The notes beneath the pieces were generated by a model. That model saw nothing but the letters and a program-made list of their open reading frames with translations. It had not been told where the DNA came from and searched no databases. A stretch of 64,000 bases of DNA from Parasponia andersonii (taxonomy: Eukaryota; Streptophyta; Magnoliopsida; Rosales; Cannabaceae): positions 181,594 to 245,593 of the forward strand of contig JXTB01000562.1 of NCBI GenBank assembly GCA_002914805.1. Direction: 5' to 3'. This document shows positions 32,681 to 44,620 of the stretch, piece after piece. Position numbers and translations under genes: made by a program. The stretch's first letter is position 1. Each line of letters starts with the position of its first letter.

Positions 32681-35600
32681 ATGCCTCCAAGAATAGTTCC
32701 AAGGCACCAGCCATGTGCCGAATCTCTTCGTCCAAATTTCACTCATCTGATCGAGGTAATGCAACATGTATTCATCCAGATGAGCAATCTAGACTATTAG
32801 CCTCCAGCTCTGAGGGAATGTCAGTTGAATCAGGCTGATCATCTCCAGTAGTTTATGCGTCTCCAGCCAGGGCAATTTGATGGTAGGCTAGGAGCTCTCA
32901 CGGCAATTGCTTAGTTGCGTGAGATGGAGAGGCACTTTTGGGCTCTTGGTACTCTGGTTGAGTTTTGGATTGTGTTTGTTATTACCCGTTTGACGAGGAG
33001 TGCCATTCGTTGGTGGGAAATAGTGAAATGGATGCAAGATGTAGTGGGCTTAACTTAGGAAGACTTTGAGCGGATTCTCAAGGCCCAGTATGCCAATGAG
33101 GATCAGCAAGATGAAGTTGTGAACTGGTTAAAGACTTTGATTCAAGGTAACAGAAGGGTAAATGAGTACCTGATAGAGTTTATTAAATTAGCAAGTGTTG
33201 CTCTTAGACCAGGTACGAGTGAGAAGTACCGAGTTGCCAAGTTCAAGAGTCGTCTGAATCGGAACATTTTCAACAGAATTGGTACTCAGACTTTCCATAC
33301 TCTTCCTGAGATTGTAGTGGCTGCCCAGCGGGCAAAGGCCATTGAAGAATGATTGGATTCCAGGAGGAACCAACAGAGAGGTAATGATAGGAAAGTCACC
33401 AGAAGGAACCAGGGGCAGTGGGGGCACTCCGAATAGTGGGAGCTCAAATAGCAGTAGTTTTTCAGGGGGTGGCAGAGGCAATCCGTATGGAGGATGTTTC
33501 GTTTGTGGCCAACAAGGTCATCGGAAGAAAGAGTGTCCCAACCATTTACAGAAATCTCCTCTTTCTCCGGAAGGACCACAGAGGAGCCAGTCTGGTTCTA
33601 TTTCTTATCAGAACATTCAAGCAAGGCCACAACAGTCATAGGGTGTTTCACAGACTTTTACTTCCCCTCAGCCTTATCAGCATCAGTACCGTCCTCAGGG
33701 TTTTACTCAGAGTTTTCCGACTCCTCAGGCCTCAGGGAGTCAGGGTCGGCACAGATATGGCAGTAGTGGTCCTGGATCCAGCAGTAGCTGTCCAGGCCAG
33801 GGAATAAATAACAAGGGGAAAGGAAAGGTGACTGGCCAAGCCTATACTTTTATTGGGGCAGACGACACTCAGGATCGCACCGATCGAGATGTTGTTGACG
33901 GTATGATCCTTCTTTCACACTCTTGGGCACATGTTTTGTTTGATACTGGTGCATCCCATTTATTCATATCCTTATTGTTTGCTCAACTATTGGGGTTGGA
34001 ATTTTCTAGTTTGGATTATGTATTGATGTTGGGTACACCTTTAGGAGGAGTAGCCGATGTGTAATGTGTATAAGTCTTGTCGGGTTATGGTCAGTGATAG
34101 GAAGCTTCTTACTGATTTAGTGGTGTTGTCGATGGGACAATATGACGTGATACTTGGTATAGATTGGTTATCAAAGTATCGAGCCGTTGTAGACTGTCAT
34201 AAGAAGCGGGTGACTATTTTCTTGGTCATGGGCAACCTATTGTCTATCAGGCTGGGATGAGTCCGTTGAAGCCTAGTCCTATTCTGAAAGTGTGCATAGG
34301 TGGAAGGAAGAAACTCGAGTGTTATGGAAACTTGTTTGTCATTGATGGTGAGGTGAGGATAGACGATCAAAATCTATGGTTTCCAGTAGTTAGTGAGTAT
34401 TCAGAGGTGTTTCCTGAAGACTTATCGGGGTTACCACCAGATAGGGAGATCTAGTTCTGCATTGAACTAGTTCTTGGAGCTCAGTCAGTTTCTATTCTAG
34501 CCTATCGCATGGCTCCTGCTGAGGTGGAAGAATTAAGAGAACAGTTGGATGACCTGCTTTCCAAGGGCTTTATTTGTAGTAGCACTTCTTCTTGGGGTGC
34601 TCCTATTTTGTTTGCAAAGAAAGTTGATGGTTCGTTGAGACTCTATGTAGACTACAAGAAGTTGAATCAGTTGACAGTAAAGAACAAGTATCCTTTACCA
34701 AGGATAGATGAGTTGTTTGATCAACTCGGTGGCTCAAAGTTCTTCTCTAAAATCGATTTGAGATTCATGTATCATTAGTTGAAGATAAGGATAAGGGAGG
34801 ATGATATACCTAAGACAACATTCAGAACTCGATATAGTCATTTTTAGTTTCTGGTGATGCCGTTTGGTTTGACGAATGTTCCCGCAACATTTATAGATCT
34901 CATGAATCAGGTCTTCAGGCCGTTTTTGGACCGCTTTATGGTTATGTTCATCGATGACATCCTGGTGTATTCCAAGACTTGAGAAGAGCATGCCAAACAT
35001 CTGGGGATAGTACTTAAGACCTTGAGAGACCATTAGTTATATGCTAAGAAATCAAAGTGTAACTTTTGGATGTCAGAAGTGAAGTTCTTAGGGCATGTGA
35101 TTTCTTATTGAGGTATTTCAGTCGATCCTGCTAAGATAAAAGCTATTCTGGATGGGAGAGACTGAGAAATATGATAGAAGTACGGAGTTTCCTTGGTTTG
35201 GCAGGCTACTACCGCTGTTTTGTGCAAGATTTTTTGAGGATAAAGCGTCTTTGACGAAGTTGACCAAGAAGGATGCCAAGTTTAGTCAGGTTGAAGCAGA
35301 TCTTGACCACCGCACCAGTTCTTACTGTTCCGAACAATAATGAACCCTATGTGGTGTATACCGATGCTTCAAAAATGGGTTTAGGATGTGTCTTGATGCA
35401 GAATGGTTAAGTTGTGGCTTATGCTTCTCGTTAGTTGAAACCACATGAGAGGAACTATCCCACCTATGATTTGGAGCTTGCAGTAGTGATCTTTGCCTTG
35501 AAGATTTGGCGATGTTACTTGTATAGTGTGAAGTTCGACATATTCTCCGATCATAAGAGTTTGAAGTATTTCTTTATTCAGAAGGAGCTGAACTTGAGAC

Positions 35601-37253
35601 AGCGAAGATGGGTTGAGTATATGAAAGATTATGACTTCGACCTACAGTATCATCCTGGTAAGGCCAACGTTGTAGCTGATACACTGAGTAGGAAGCCTCA
35701 TGGTGCACTAGCTGTACTAGTGTTTGAAGATTGGAGGAACTCAGTTGCGATTGGTGACTACAACTTGCAGTACTTCAAGAATGAATGGGTTGCTTGCCTG
35801 AGCAATATTGTGATTTCATTATCACTTCTCCAGACTGTTCAACGGAGTCAGTGGCAAGATCAAGAGTTGAGGACAATCTAGTACCGGATTTAGAATGGTG
35901 AATAGTAAGATAGCTGCAGCGCGAAGGGTTTTTACTTTTCAGTGGGAAGTTGGCTGTAGCTAATGACCCTAATCTTTGAGAAACCATTCTAACTAAGGCT
36001 CACAAATCAAGGTTCGCCATACATCCGGGTAGTGATAAGATGTACCGAGACTTAAAGAGACAGTATTGGTGGAAAGGGATAAAGAAGAATGTAGCTACCT
36101 TTGTGGCTAAGTGTTTGACTTATCAGCAAGTCAAGGCTGAACACCAGAAGCCAGCTAGGTTACTTCAGCTATTACCAATTCCGGAATGAAAGTGGGACAA
36201 GATCACGATAGACTTTGTGACCCGTTTGCCAAAGACCTTGAGGAAGAATGACACAGTTTAGATGATAGTCGATCGGTTGACGAAGAGTGCTCACTTTATA
36301 CCGATCCGGATAGACTACTCACTTACTAAGCCCAGTAGACTATATATGGAGAACATCATATGCTTGTATGGTGTACCTTCAAGCATAGTCTTCGACAGAG
36401 ATCCAAGGTTAACTTCTAAGTTTTAGAGAGCCTCGTAGAAAGCGTTGGGTACGCAATTGCATATCAGTACGGCTCACTATCCAGAGTCAGATGGTCAGTC
36501 TGAAAGGACCATTTAGATTCTTGAGGACATGATACGTTGTTGCATACTGGACTTTGGTGGAAACTGAGATGATCATCTTCCTTTGGTGGAATTTACTTAT
36601 AATAATAGTTACCAGACCAGTGTGGGTGTGGCTCCATATGAAGTGTTGTATAGAAGGCCGTGTAGGTCGCCTTTGTGTTGGGCAGACTCTTGGACCTGAA
36701 CTGATTGAGGAGACTACTTAGAAGATCAAGGATATCCGGGAGAGACTCAAGGAGATTCAAAGTCGCCAGAAGAGTTATGTTGACCTAAAGAGGCATAAGG
36801 TAGAGTTCGATACTAGTGATTCCATATTCTTGAAAGTGACTCCAAGGTGTGGTGTAACAAGATTTGGGGTTAAGGGTAAGCTTGCTCCAAGGTATATTGG
36901 TCCCCTTGAGATCACTGAGAGAATTGGACTAGTGGCATTTCGCTTGAATCTGCCCGGACAGTTGGGTCACGTGCATAATATGTTTCATGTGTCGATGTTG
37001 AAGAAGTACACGCCGGACTCATCTCATGTTGTTTAGTACGTGCATGCATTGATCCAAGAAAATGCGTCTTATGAAGAGCAGCCTGTTTGTTTGTTGGCTA
37101 GAGAGCTGAAGGTGCTTTGCAAGTGAGAGATTCCGCTTGTCAAAGTGTTTTGGGAACATCACAAAGAAGACGAGGCTACTTAGGAACTCGAGACGGAGAT
37201 GTATAAGAAGTACCGTCATTTGTTTAACCTTCAGTTAGAAGTTGTGTTGTAAT
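32681..37253 (+). pseudogene. Gypsy gag-pol remnant
   Basis: Starts MPPRIVPRQHQP at 32681. Gag includes EDFERILKAQY and VNEYLIEFIKLA (about 33050-33190) and a CCHC knuckle CFVCGQQGHRKKEC (about 33496-33537). Protease has VLFDTGASHLFI near 33934. RT starts with [17 protein letters not shown] (34509) and has a FIDDILVYS active site near 34948-34974. RNase H includes VYTDASKMGLG (about 35355) and [11 protein letters not shown]. Integrase follows with HPGSDKMYRDLKRQYWW (36024 on) and a C-terminal [14 protein letters not shown]...[13 protein letters not shown]. The tail, PLVKVFWEHHKEDEAT and ELETEMYKKYRHLF, is chromodomain-like. Stops occur throughout, several at former CAG or CGA codons. Stop TAA is at 37251-37253. 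Confidence 0.92.
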
Positions 37254-37300
37254 ATAAGCCTTGACTTGTATTTTGAATTTTGGGACGAAATTCTTTCATA

Positions 37301-37310
37301 GAGGGGAGAA
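37301..37310 (+). other. Gypsy polypurine tract
   Basis: GAGGGGAGAA directly before the 3' LTR. Confidence 0.88.
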
Positions 37311-39525
37311 TGTAAAAGCCCGGATTTTTGGGAGGGTAATTTAGACATTTTACAAATTTTTCGGATATAATATTGGGGGGATTAATTTGCAAAAGTTTTG
37401 TGTAGAAGGACTAAATTGTAATTTTTGGGAGACTGATTTGAAAGAGATTTGAAATTTTGGAGATTATTGTGCAATTTTTTTAAAAAATTGCATAGCCGCA
37501 TAAGACAGGGCCCATGTGGCCCTGTCATTTCTCTCTTTCTCTTCTCTCTCTCTCTCTCTCTCCTCGGTGCTCTCTTCTCTCCCTCACTCTCGGTTTCTCT
37601 CAGCTGAAGGTGCAAGGCCACCGCAGAAGCCACCTCGGGCCGTCGTCCACCCCTCCAGCCCACCGGTCTGCTGCCAGGAAGCTCCATCGGCCGTCGCCAG
37701 CAGTCGTCGGCCGTTGTTTCACCAGAAAACACCATTAGAGCCGTTCGAAGCTTTTCGTCACTGGCGTCATTTCAGGCCGTTTCAGCTCACGTTATTAGGC
37801 TCGTTGGATTCATCTCATCGAGAGGAAGTTCAAGATATATATATCTTAACCCCATAATGCCCGAATCAAAAGTTGTCATTTTTGGAATATTTTGAGCTTG
37901 AGTTGACTTTTTGATACGGCCTTTGGATTGAATTTTTGTTGTCATTTTTGGATTGTACTCGGAAAATAGGGAAGTTTGATATATATACATTGCCTATGTT
38001 TGGTGATCAGCACGAAAATCAAAATCAAACGGCTAAGATTTGCCTCGATTTACGTACTACCGGTCCGGTGTGGGCTTGGACCCGAATTGGACAAGTTATA
38101 TGTCTAACGTAGCTATTTTGGGTGCTAAGAATTCAGTGAAAATGTCCGTTTGTGGAATTGAAGCTCTGTTGAGAAGTTGATTTTTCGCAAGAGGACGATC
38201 GAGGGCTTGAAATTGGTTCCAGACCTCTGGACGAATGTCGACGATGCCTTGAGGATTTAATAGCGTGGTATCGCTATTCTTGTGAGGTAGGAATTCAATT
38301 ACCTTCGTTTTATACTTTTTTCGAATAAAACTTATTTTCTACAATATATGAGAACAAATGTGATTTTTGGTTTTCTTGAACATATGTGATGGATTGTGAT
38401 GGTATGATATACATATATATATATATATACTATATTGCTCTGGGATTTTTCTGAGTGTAGGTTATTTTTGGTTACATCAAAAATAGGGTCGTTATGCTAC
38501 TCGTTTTTTTATAAAAACCTAATATACTTATTTTATTGAAAAATCTGAACACGATTATTTTCACATTTCAGTTCTGTATTGCACGTGTCATAGGATCATA
38601 TATGAGTACTGTGTTAGCATCGTGGATTTTTAGTGTGGCGCTGCATGCACTACCATTGGTGTAGAGTCGGTAAACCCGTGCGGGATTCTATTACTTCTAA
38701 TTACCTCCCCATTTGGTAGGCGTAGGCAATTCGGTTGCCCCTCCAAGTTTGGTAGGCAACACATGAGTGTCCCCTCCAGGTATGGACTTAGGTGTCGGGC
38801 AGGCTGTTAGGTACACTTAGTACCATCTTCTTAAGTTTTCACAGATTAGAGGATGTGAGCTCATGAGTATGGGTTGATTTATGTCACGTGCATCTGAATT
38901 GAATGGTTTGATTGTATTAATTTATTTATACATATACATATGGATTTCCGGTTTTGGATCATTATATATGTATGTATTGGATTTAGACTAACCATGCAGT
39001 AACTTTCTATCACTAAAATGTTTTCGACTAGGTAACTGCTTTTCCTACTAGGCATTTTATGCTCATCCCCCTTCCTCCCTTCCTCAGGTGGTGTCTAGTG
39101 CGATTTAGGAGATCAAGAGGAGTAAGAGGTCATCTTGACTGTAGTTCGTTATCTTGGTAATGCTTGGAGTGTGATGTCATAGTGTTTGGATTGTGTGGGT
39201 TTTGTTTAACATTGAACTAAGGTTACTATATTCTATATTTGTTTGTGAACTTATGTATGCCATTTCGGTGTTTGATTTTTGACGTGGATGATGATGATGC
39301 TTGGACTTATATTTGGTTTATGTTTTTCTTTTCGGTATTTATTCGATCTATGTTTAATGGTGTATACGAACTGTGGGAGTAGTTCAGGGGATAAAATTCT
39401 AATTATTTTATTTAAATGGATCGTTTTATAAAACTATAACTTTTCATACTATTCAAATAAATCAAGGATTTCCCATATTTGTAAAATTCTCCTTCTGCCA
39501 CTAGCTCGGGATTTGGGTTGTGACT
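37311..39525 (+). repeat. 3' LTR of the gypsy
   Basis: 2215 bp. It starts TGTAAAAGCCCGG right after the polypurine tract and ends at 'ggttgtgact', followed by the target duplication GTTCC. Confidence 0.93.
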
Positions 39526-39530
39526 GTTCC

Positions 39531-39970
39531 TTTTATTTTTTTAATTTTTTAAAATTAATTGTGTAATTAATTTAATACCTATTAACTATAGTGTTTTGTC
39601 ATGATATATCTGTTTTATTAAATGAACAATTAATTCCAATTAATTTTAGTGATTTCCGAAAACGTTCAACTCTATTGCGACGATAATATTGTTGCAATAT
39701 AGTAGATATTCTGAAGCCAAAATTTTCGTTGGCGATTTTGCAGGCCATATATTCCAATTTCAGGTGCTGCGACGACATAATTATTTGTGACGATATTATC
39801 GTCACAATAGGCTTCCAAATTACATTTTTGGCACTTCATATAACCGCCAAAAATTCGGCTTATCTATTATGACAACAAATAATTTATCGTGCAAAGGCTT
39901 TCCTCTAAGCGATGACATCATGTTGTTGCCATATATGTCATCGTAATATGTAATATTTGTTGTAGCATAA
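39531..39970. repeat. Remnant of a non-autonomous DNA transposon into which the gypsy inserted
   Basis: Repeated hairpin-like units occur, such as 'attgcgacgataatattgtt', 'tgtgacgatattatcgtcac' and 'gatgacatcatgttgttgcc', ending in 'atttgttgtagc' (about 39957-39968). That end resembles the TTTCTTGTAGTG tip of CACTA transposons. A similar unit, 'gcaacgatattcatcattgc', lies just left of the gypsy (29902-29921), so both halves flank the gypsy. The family assignment is tentative. Confidence 0.5.
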
Positions 39971-40180
39971 GGCCTCATTCAACTAGTTTCAATGAATATA
40001 GGTTATTTGCCAATTAACCTCCCTAAAAATACCTCCATGATGCATTTTTATGATGAAAAAGTTAAACATAGAACCTACAATTCAAAAAGAATTTATATTA
40101 GTCCTAGTTAAATATTCCTGTCTAGTAGCTTACTAACTCACAAAATTAAAATAGCTAGTTCTTACTATTATATTATGAAT

Positions 40181-40330
40181 ATTTTTTTTTATTTTCATAA
40201 AACAGGTTCCTTAGAGGAATTTCATTACTCAAAACAAAAAACTTCAATTACAATATAAAACAGGTTCCTTAGAAGAATTTCATTACTCAAAACAAAAAAC
40301 TTCAATTACAATATAAATATAAAGATTACA
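40181..40330 (-). repeat. LINE-like 3' end with a 58-bp tandem duplication
   Basis: A T tract (40182-40190), then 'aaaacaggttccttagagga', occurs twice: 40199-40256 and 40257-40314. On the minus strand the 'ttcctctaaggaa' foldback followed by poly(A) looks like the 3' end of the LINE at 4415. The rest of that element could not be recognised. Confidence 0.5.
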
Positions 40331-41596
40331 ATTTCAAACTTCTCAAAGAGAGCAGACAAAAAATAAATCACAAACACAACAATAGTAACTAAAATTATGG
40401 GTTATTATAGAAGACAACACGGGCCACCAATAACTATTTTCTTCACTTTCTCCTGAACTGCGTTCTTGATGAGATACATTATAATCTATAACATTCTCAC
40501 ACCGACCGAGATCCACGCTCATTGAAGAGAAAAAAAACAACTCATCCACCTAATAGATCTAAATCAAATCAAGTTTTGATAAAAAGGATTTAAAATCCAC
40601 GCAACGATAGTACTACCAACTAGATCCAAATTTGGACTTATTAGAAAACTAAAAAAAAAAGAGAAAAAGATCTTACATCTCCAAGAAGAGGTTAGAGAAA
40701 GAGATCATGGAGTGGAAGGAGGAAAGGGAGGAAGGAGAGAAGGAGGATAAGAGGGAGGCGAGGAGGAGGAAGGGAGATCAAAGAAGAAGAAACTATGTTC
40801 CCTCTCCAACCTCTGAGAGCAACACTGGTTTACAATTTTTGGAGAGGAGATGCGCAAGTAGAGAGAAAAACCTAAACTAATAGGAATATATTATCGCTTA
40901 TTATATTATTAATATTGTATCAAAGTAAAAAAGAAATGAATTAAAGGAAAGATGAAAAGAACAAAAATAAAGTATTTTGTTCTTGTGCAGGAGTTGATAT
41001 ATATATATATATAGCGTGTAAGGCTTGTAAGATATTCAGTAGTGTGGTAGAGACCAAAGTACATAATCTCACAAGCATTGTGTGAATGTCTAAGTTAGTG
41101 CCTTGTTCTTTTGTACATCTTGTTAGAGGGAATCGGGTACGTGGTTAGAAGGAATCCTTTAATAAGATTTATAGTAATCCTATTAAGTGAGAAATTTTGT
41201 TTAAGTATGTGGTTTCCTATGTGAAGAGATGGTACCCATGTCAAGAATTAGATGCATAATAGATGCATGACTAGAGAATGCAACTGAACATTGGGAAAGA
41301 ACTAACTCAAAAGACCAAAAAAAAGGAAAAAAAATTATTTTTACTCCCGAACATATCTCCTAATCAAATTTGGAACTAAGAATAAAGCAAGGATCTTAGT
41401 TGTTAAAGTAAATACTACAATTCTTAATCATAATTAACTCTACAACTAGTTGTTAAACTATATATTGCAGTCCACGTTAAAAATTTAACTTCTTTAGATT
41501 TGTAGTTAATTTTAGACATACTGTGTCTTGTGACCATAGAACTAATACTATTCTGTCACTTTAATTATTTTAATATAGTTGAACACGAGTTGTGAT
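40331..41596. other. Intergenic stretch, no gene recognised
   Basis: Contains a strongly purine-rich GA/GGA block (about 40685-40800), a short (TA)n at 41000-41014 and AT-rich sequence. No domain is seen on either strand. Confidence 0.5.
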
Positions 41597-41617
41597 ATCC
41601 GCACTTTTAGTGCGGAT
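41597..41617. other. Perfect 8-bp-stem hairpin, candidate Helitron 3' signal
   Basis: ATCCGCAC, loop TTTTA, GTGCGGAT. It is GC-rich in very AT-rich surroundings and lies downstream of the RPA-like remnant on the minus strand. On that strand it is followed by ATCACAACTCGTG; the expected CTRR within about 10-15 bases is absent. Confidence 0.5.
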
Positions 41618-42225
41618 TATGTTCAGTTATAATTGTGTATTATATTGAGTTATCGCAAGAGATATAGTGTATTAAAATAAAATATAAAATACAATGATTT
41701 ATTATGATATATAAATGATTATATATAAAATATTTCTTATATTATTTATAATAGATAATAATTATTTAAAATCAGATAATATTTGTTTAAGATATAACAA
41801 AATATTATGTAATTGTACATTATAAATATTAAGCTACATACTAAGATTATATTGTTTAGTACATTACAAAATATTATTATACTAATATAGATCGAACATC
41901 TATTTCATAACTTTTGTTTCCCTTTTTTCCTTTGCGGATCTTCGCTGCAACTAAAAAACCAATTATATTAGTATAAAGAAAAAGGCTTAAATTTTATTAT
42001 TTGTTTTTCAAAAGAAAATAGTAGGATAAATAATGGTTTTTTTATTAAAATATAAAGAACTTGTTTTCAAATATGAATAAATTAATTACCTTTTTGAATT
42101 TCTTTTTCTTGATTCTTCCGTTGGTATTGTTTCTAAGTTGTAGTTCAAGAAATATATTATTAGTTTCATAATAGATAATTTATTTCATATTTTATTTAGT
42201 TAACTAAGAAATAGTAGTAATTTTT

Positions 42226-44394
42226 TTACCTTCCCGTAATTTTTTTTGGATAAGGCATTTTAGGGTCTAATGGTATGATTGGCACTATTTCTGATTCTAG
42301 GACAGTTGTTAGTACTAGAAGGGATAATGTGGTCAATTCATCATCATCGAATATTTTTAATACGATTGTGTCAATTAGCACTCCTCTAGTTCTAAAATAA
42401 ATTTGGAATATTTTTGTTTGCCCATAAAGTTGTTCGAATATTAGTGGCAATGTTGTTGGATCAGGATAGCCTTCTTGTATTGTCAATGTGGAATATGACT
42501 TCTTGATCAGAACTTAGGTCGTTTTTCCAAATATTGTTATGATAGTAAATCTTGTTTTATCTTCGATTCTAGTATTTAATTTATACCTATTGAAATAATA
42601 ATATAGTAAGTTATAAATTAATAGTTGTTTTATTAATAAATTAATTAAAGAGATATTATTATTAATTATCTAATTAGATATTGTACTATAGAGTTGGAAT
42701 TCATGTCAAATGACTATGTGTATCGCACCGCCATCCGTTTCCTGCTTCTCGAACTTATCAGGAACATTGGTGGCAGAAATTATAATACCAGTCTTGATGT
42801 ATTTCAAATTTAAATATTCATACTTTCATTGTAAATTTTACTCTCTGATGGTAAAAGAAGGAAAAATTTTGATGTTAGTGTAAATTATAGCTTGTAATGA
42901 TATTTTTATTTATTTTATTTATTTTTATTAATTTGTTGTGCCAAAGGGTCTAACTGATTTTATTTTTCTGTTCTGCAATTTTTGTTGTTCTAGTTGTAGT
43001 ACTTCTCTTAGCACAAGAGATTATAAGAATTCGATATGTTCTGTTGTCTGTCGAAACTTAAGTAATAAATTGGTTTTAAAAAAATAATGTTTAATAAAGA
43101 TAAATAAAATGAGATATTTTTTCCTGTTTCATAATTCTGGAAAATATAAGGGGTAATTATTATCTTGTTTTTAATGCATTAGCTTCTGGTATATCTATGT
43201 TCATATAATATATTATTGTACCAGTACTCGCAGCATATATTTCATATTCAATGTAAGAGTTTATGTTAGTTAATGTATAATTAAAGTGTCAAAAATTAGT
43301 TTTATGCATTGTATAAAATATAATTATTAATTACCTAAATATTATTTTATTGTTATAGATGTGAAAATAGTTATAATCGGTCCGTCTATAGTCTTTACAA
43401 TGTCTGTATTAAATATTTTTATCATTTCTCCTCATAGAGTGATTGTAGTTTCTCACTCCTACAATTAAATGAAATGACGTTAGAATATGTCTAAAATAAA
43501 GGATAATTTTTTTTGGCATGTGAATTATTGTAATAAATGAAGTAGTTACCTGATATTTTGTATTACCAGTGTTTGTCTCAGTGTCACTTTTCCTTTGACA
43601 GTTGTTTCTTCTAAGTCTTGTATCTCTGTCAACATCCCTATAATACCTGGTGTAAAGGAAAGAATATTAATACAGAAAAATTTAAGTAATTATCGATAAG
43701 TATTAATAAAGAAATTATATTATAGTTAACGATACCTAATAAAAAATGTCATAAATATCTGTCCTTGAGGGTAACTAGTTAAAATCTACGAAATAAAATC
43801 TATGATTTGGAATATCTATTGTTAAGGTTGTTATTGGAGCAAAGGATGTTGCTTTGGCAAATTGTAGCATTGCAGTGTGAGGAATAATTTTGTATCTTGG
43901 TTTGTTTGGTATTACATTGAAGTTATTAATTTGATATACTTCATCTTCAGTTATATGCTGTGATATATAGTATGCATCTCGAGCTTTAATTGTTCTATGA
44001 ATTGCTTCATACTGCATTTTGAGAAACATTGCTTAATTATGATGCGATATTTTATGAGATTAAATACTAAAATACGAATATGTTAATTATATTAAATTAT
44101 GATGGCGTACAATATAAAATAATTTAATATTATTTCTTTTACCTCATGATCAACCAAGACATAATTAAGACTTATTAGACGTCTGGTTGTGTAATCATTA
44201 TTTTACCAAAGTCGACTAATGCGAGCTTTGATTGTTCCGTAAACTTCGTTTGATTTGAGAGACCGTATTAGTGTTGCCATTTGTTTTTTTAAGTGCAAAG
44301 GAAAGAAATTTAATTGGATAAGAATATTATGAAAATTATTTGAAAATTTGATGCATAAAAGGTTAGCAAATGCATATATAAATTCGTATCTCAA
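42226..44394 (-). pseudogene. Helitron-linked RPA-like protein remnant
   Basis: Pieces of a single-strand-DNA-binding protein like the 70-kDa RPA subunit. They include an OB-fold start with YEAIHRTIKARDAYYISQHI and EDEVYQINNFNVIPNKPRYK (44029-43775), a zinc-finger-like WYYNFCHQCS...CDTHSH near 42720-42795, and a C-terminal PDPTTLPLIFEQLYGQTKIF (42486-42226). RPA-like genes often accompany plant Helitrons. Stops between pieces show that it is dead. Confidence 0.65.
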
Positions 44395-44620
44395 TGATGT
44401 TCTAATAATGTTTGATTGATAATATAATTTTTATACTTGCATAATGTTGTGTAAAATTTCTTTATAAACTATATTTTTAATATGAATTGTATATTTATTG
44501 ATAGATTCATTTATTAATATATGTAGTCCCTTTGGAGTTGTCACTTGTGATATAACTACATATAGTTGACCATATGTAAAGAATTCATTTTTCTAAATAA
44601 ATATCTACTTTATTTAATAA

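Larger units (their letters stand above)
29931..39525 (+). mobile_element. Ty3-gypsy retrotransposon (chromovirus-like), full length but inactive
   Basis: About 9.6 kb, with a 5-bp target duplication GTTCC at 29926-29930 and 39526-39530. The left LTR starts TGTAGAAACC and the right TGTAAAAGCC. A Met-tRNA-type primer site follows the left LTR and a polypurine tract precedes the right. Order is gag, zinc knuckle, protease, RT, RNase H, integrase, C-terminal chromodomain-like tail, which is gypsy order. LTRs over 2 kb and the tail text resemble the plant Tekay/Del chromoviruses; that lineage call is tentative. Many in-frame stops make it non-autonomous. Confidence 0.95.

Noticed and set aside
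34734-35033. Minus-strand 99-codon ORF
   Set aside because: Antisense of the gypsy RT, where the sense strand shows the RT motifs.
37516-37857. 113-codon ORF in the right gypsy LTR
   Set aside because: Also a CT-tract frame; the matching left-LTR frame is not conserved as protein.
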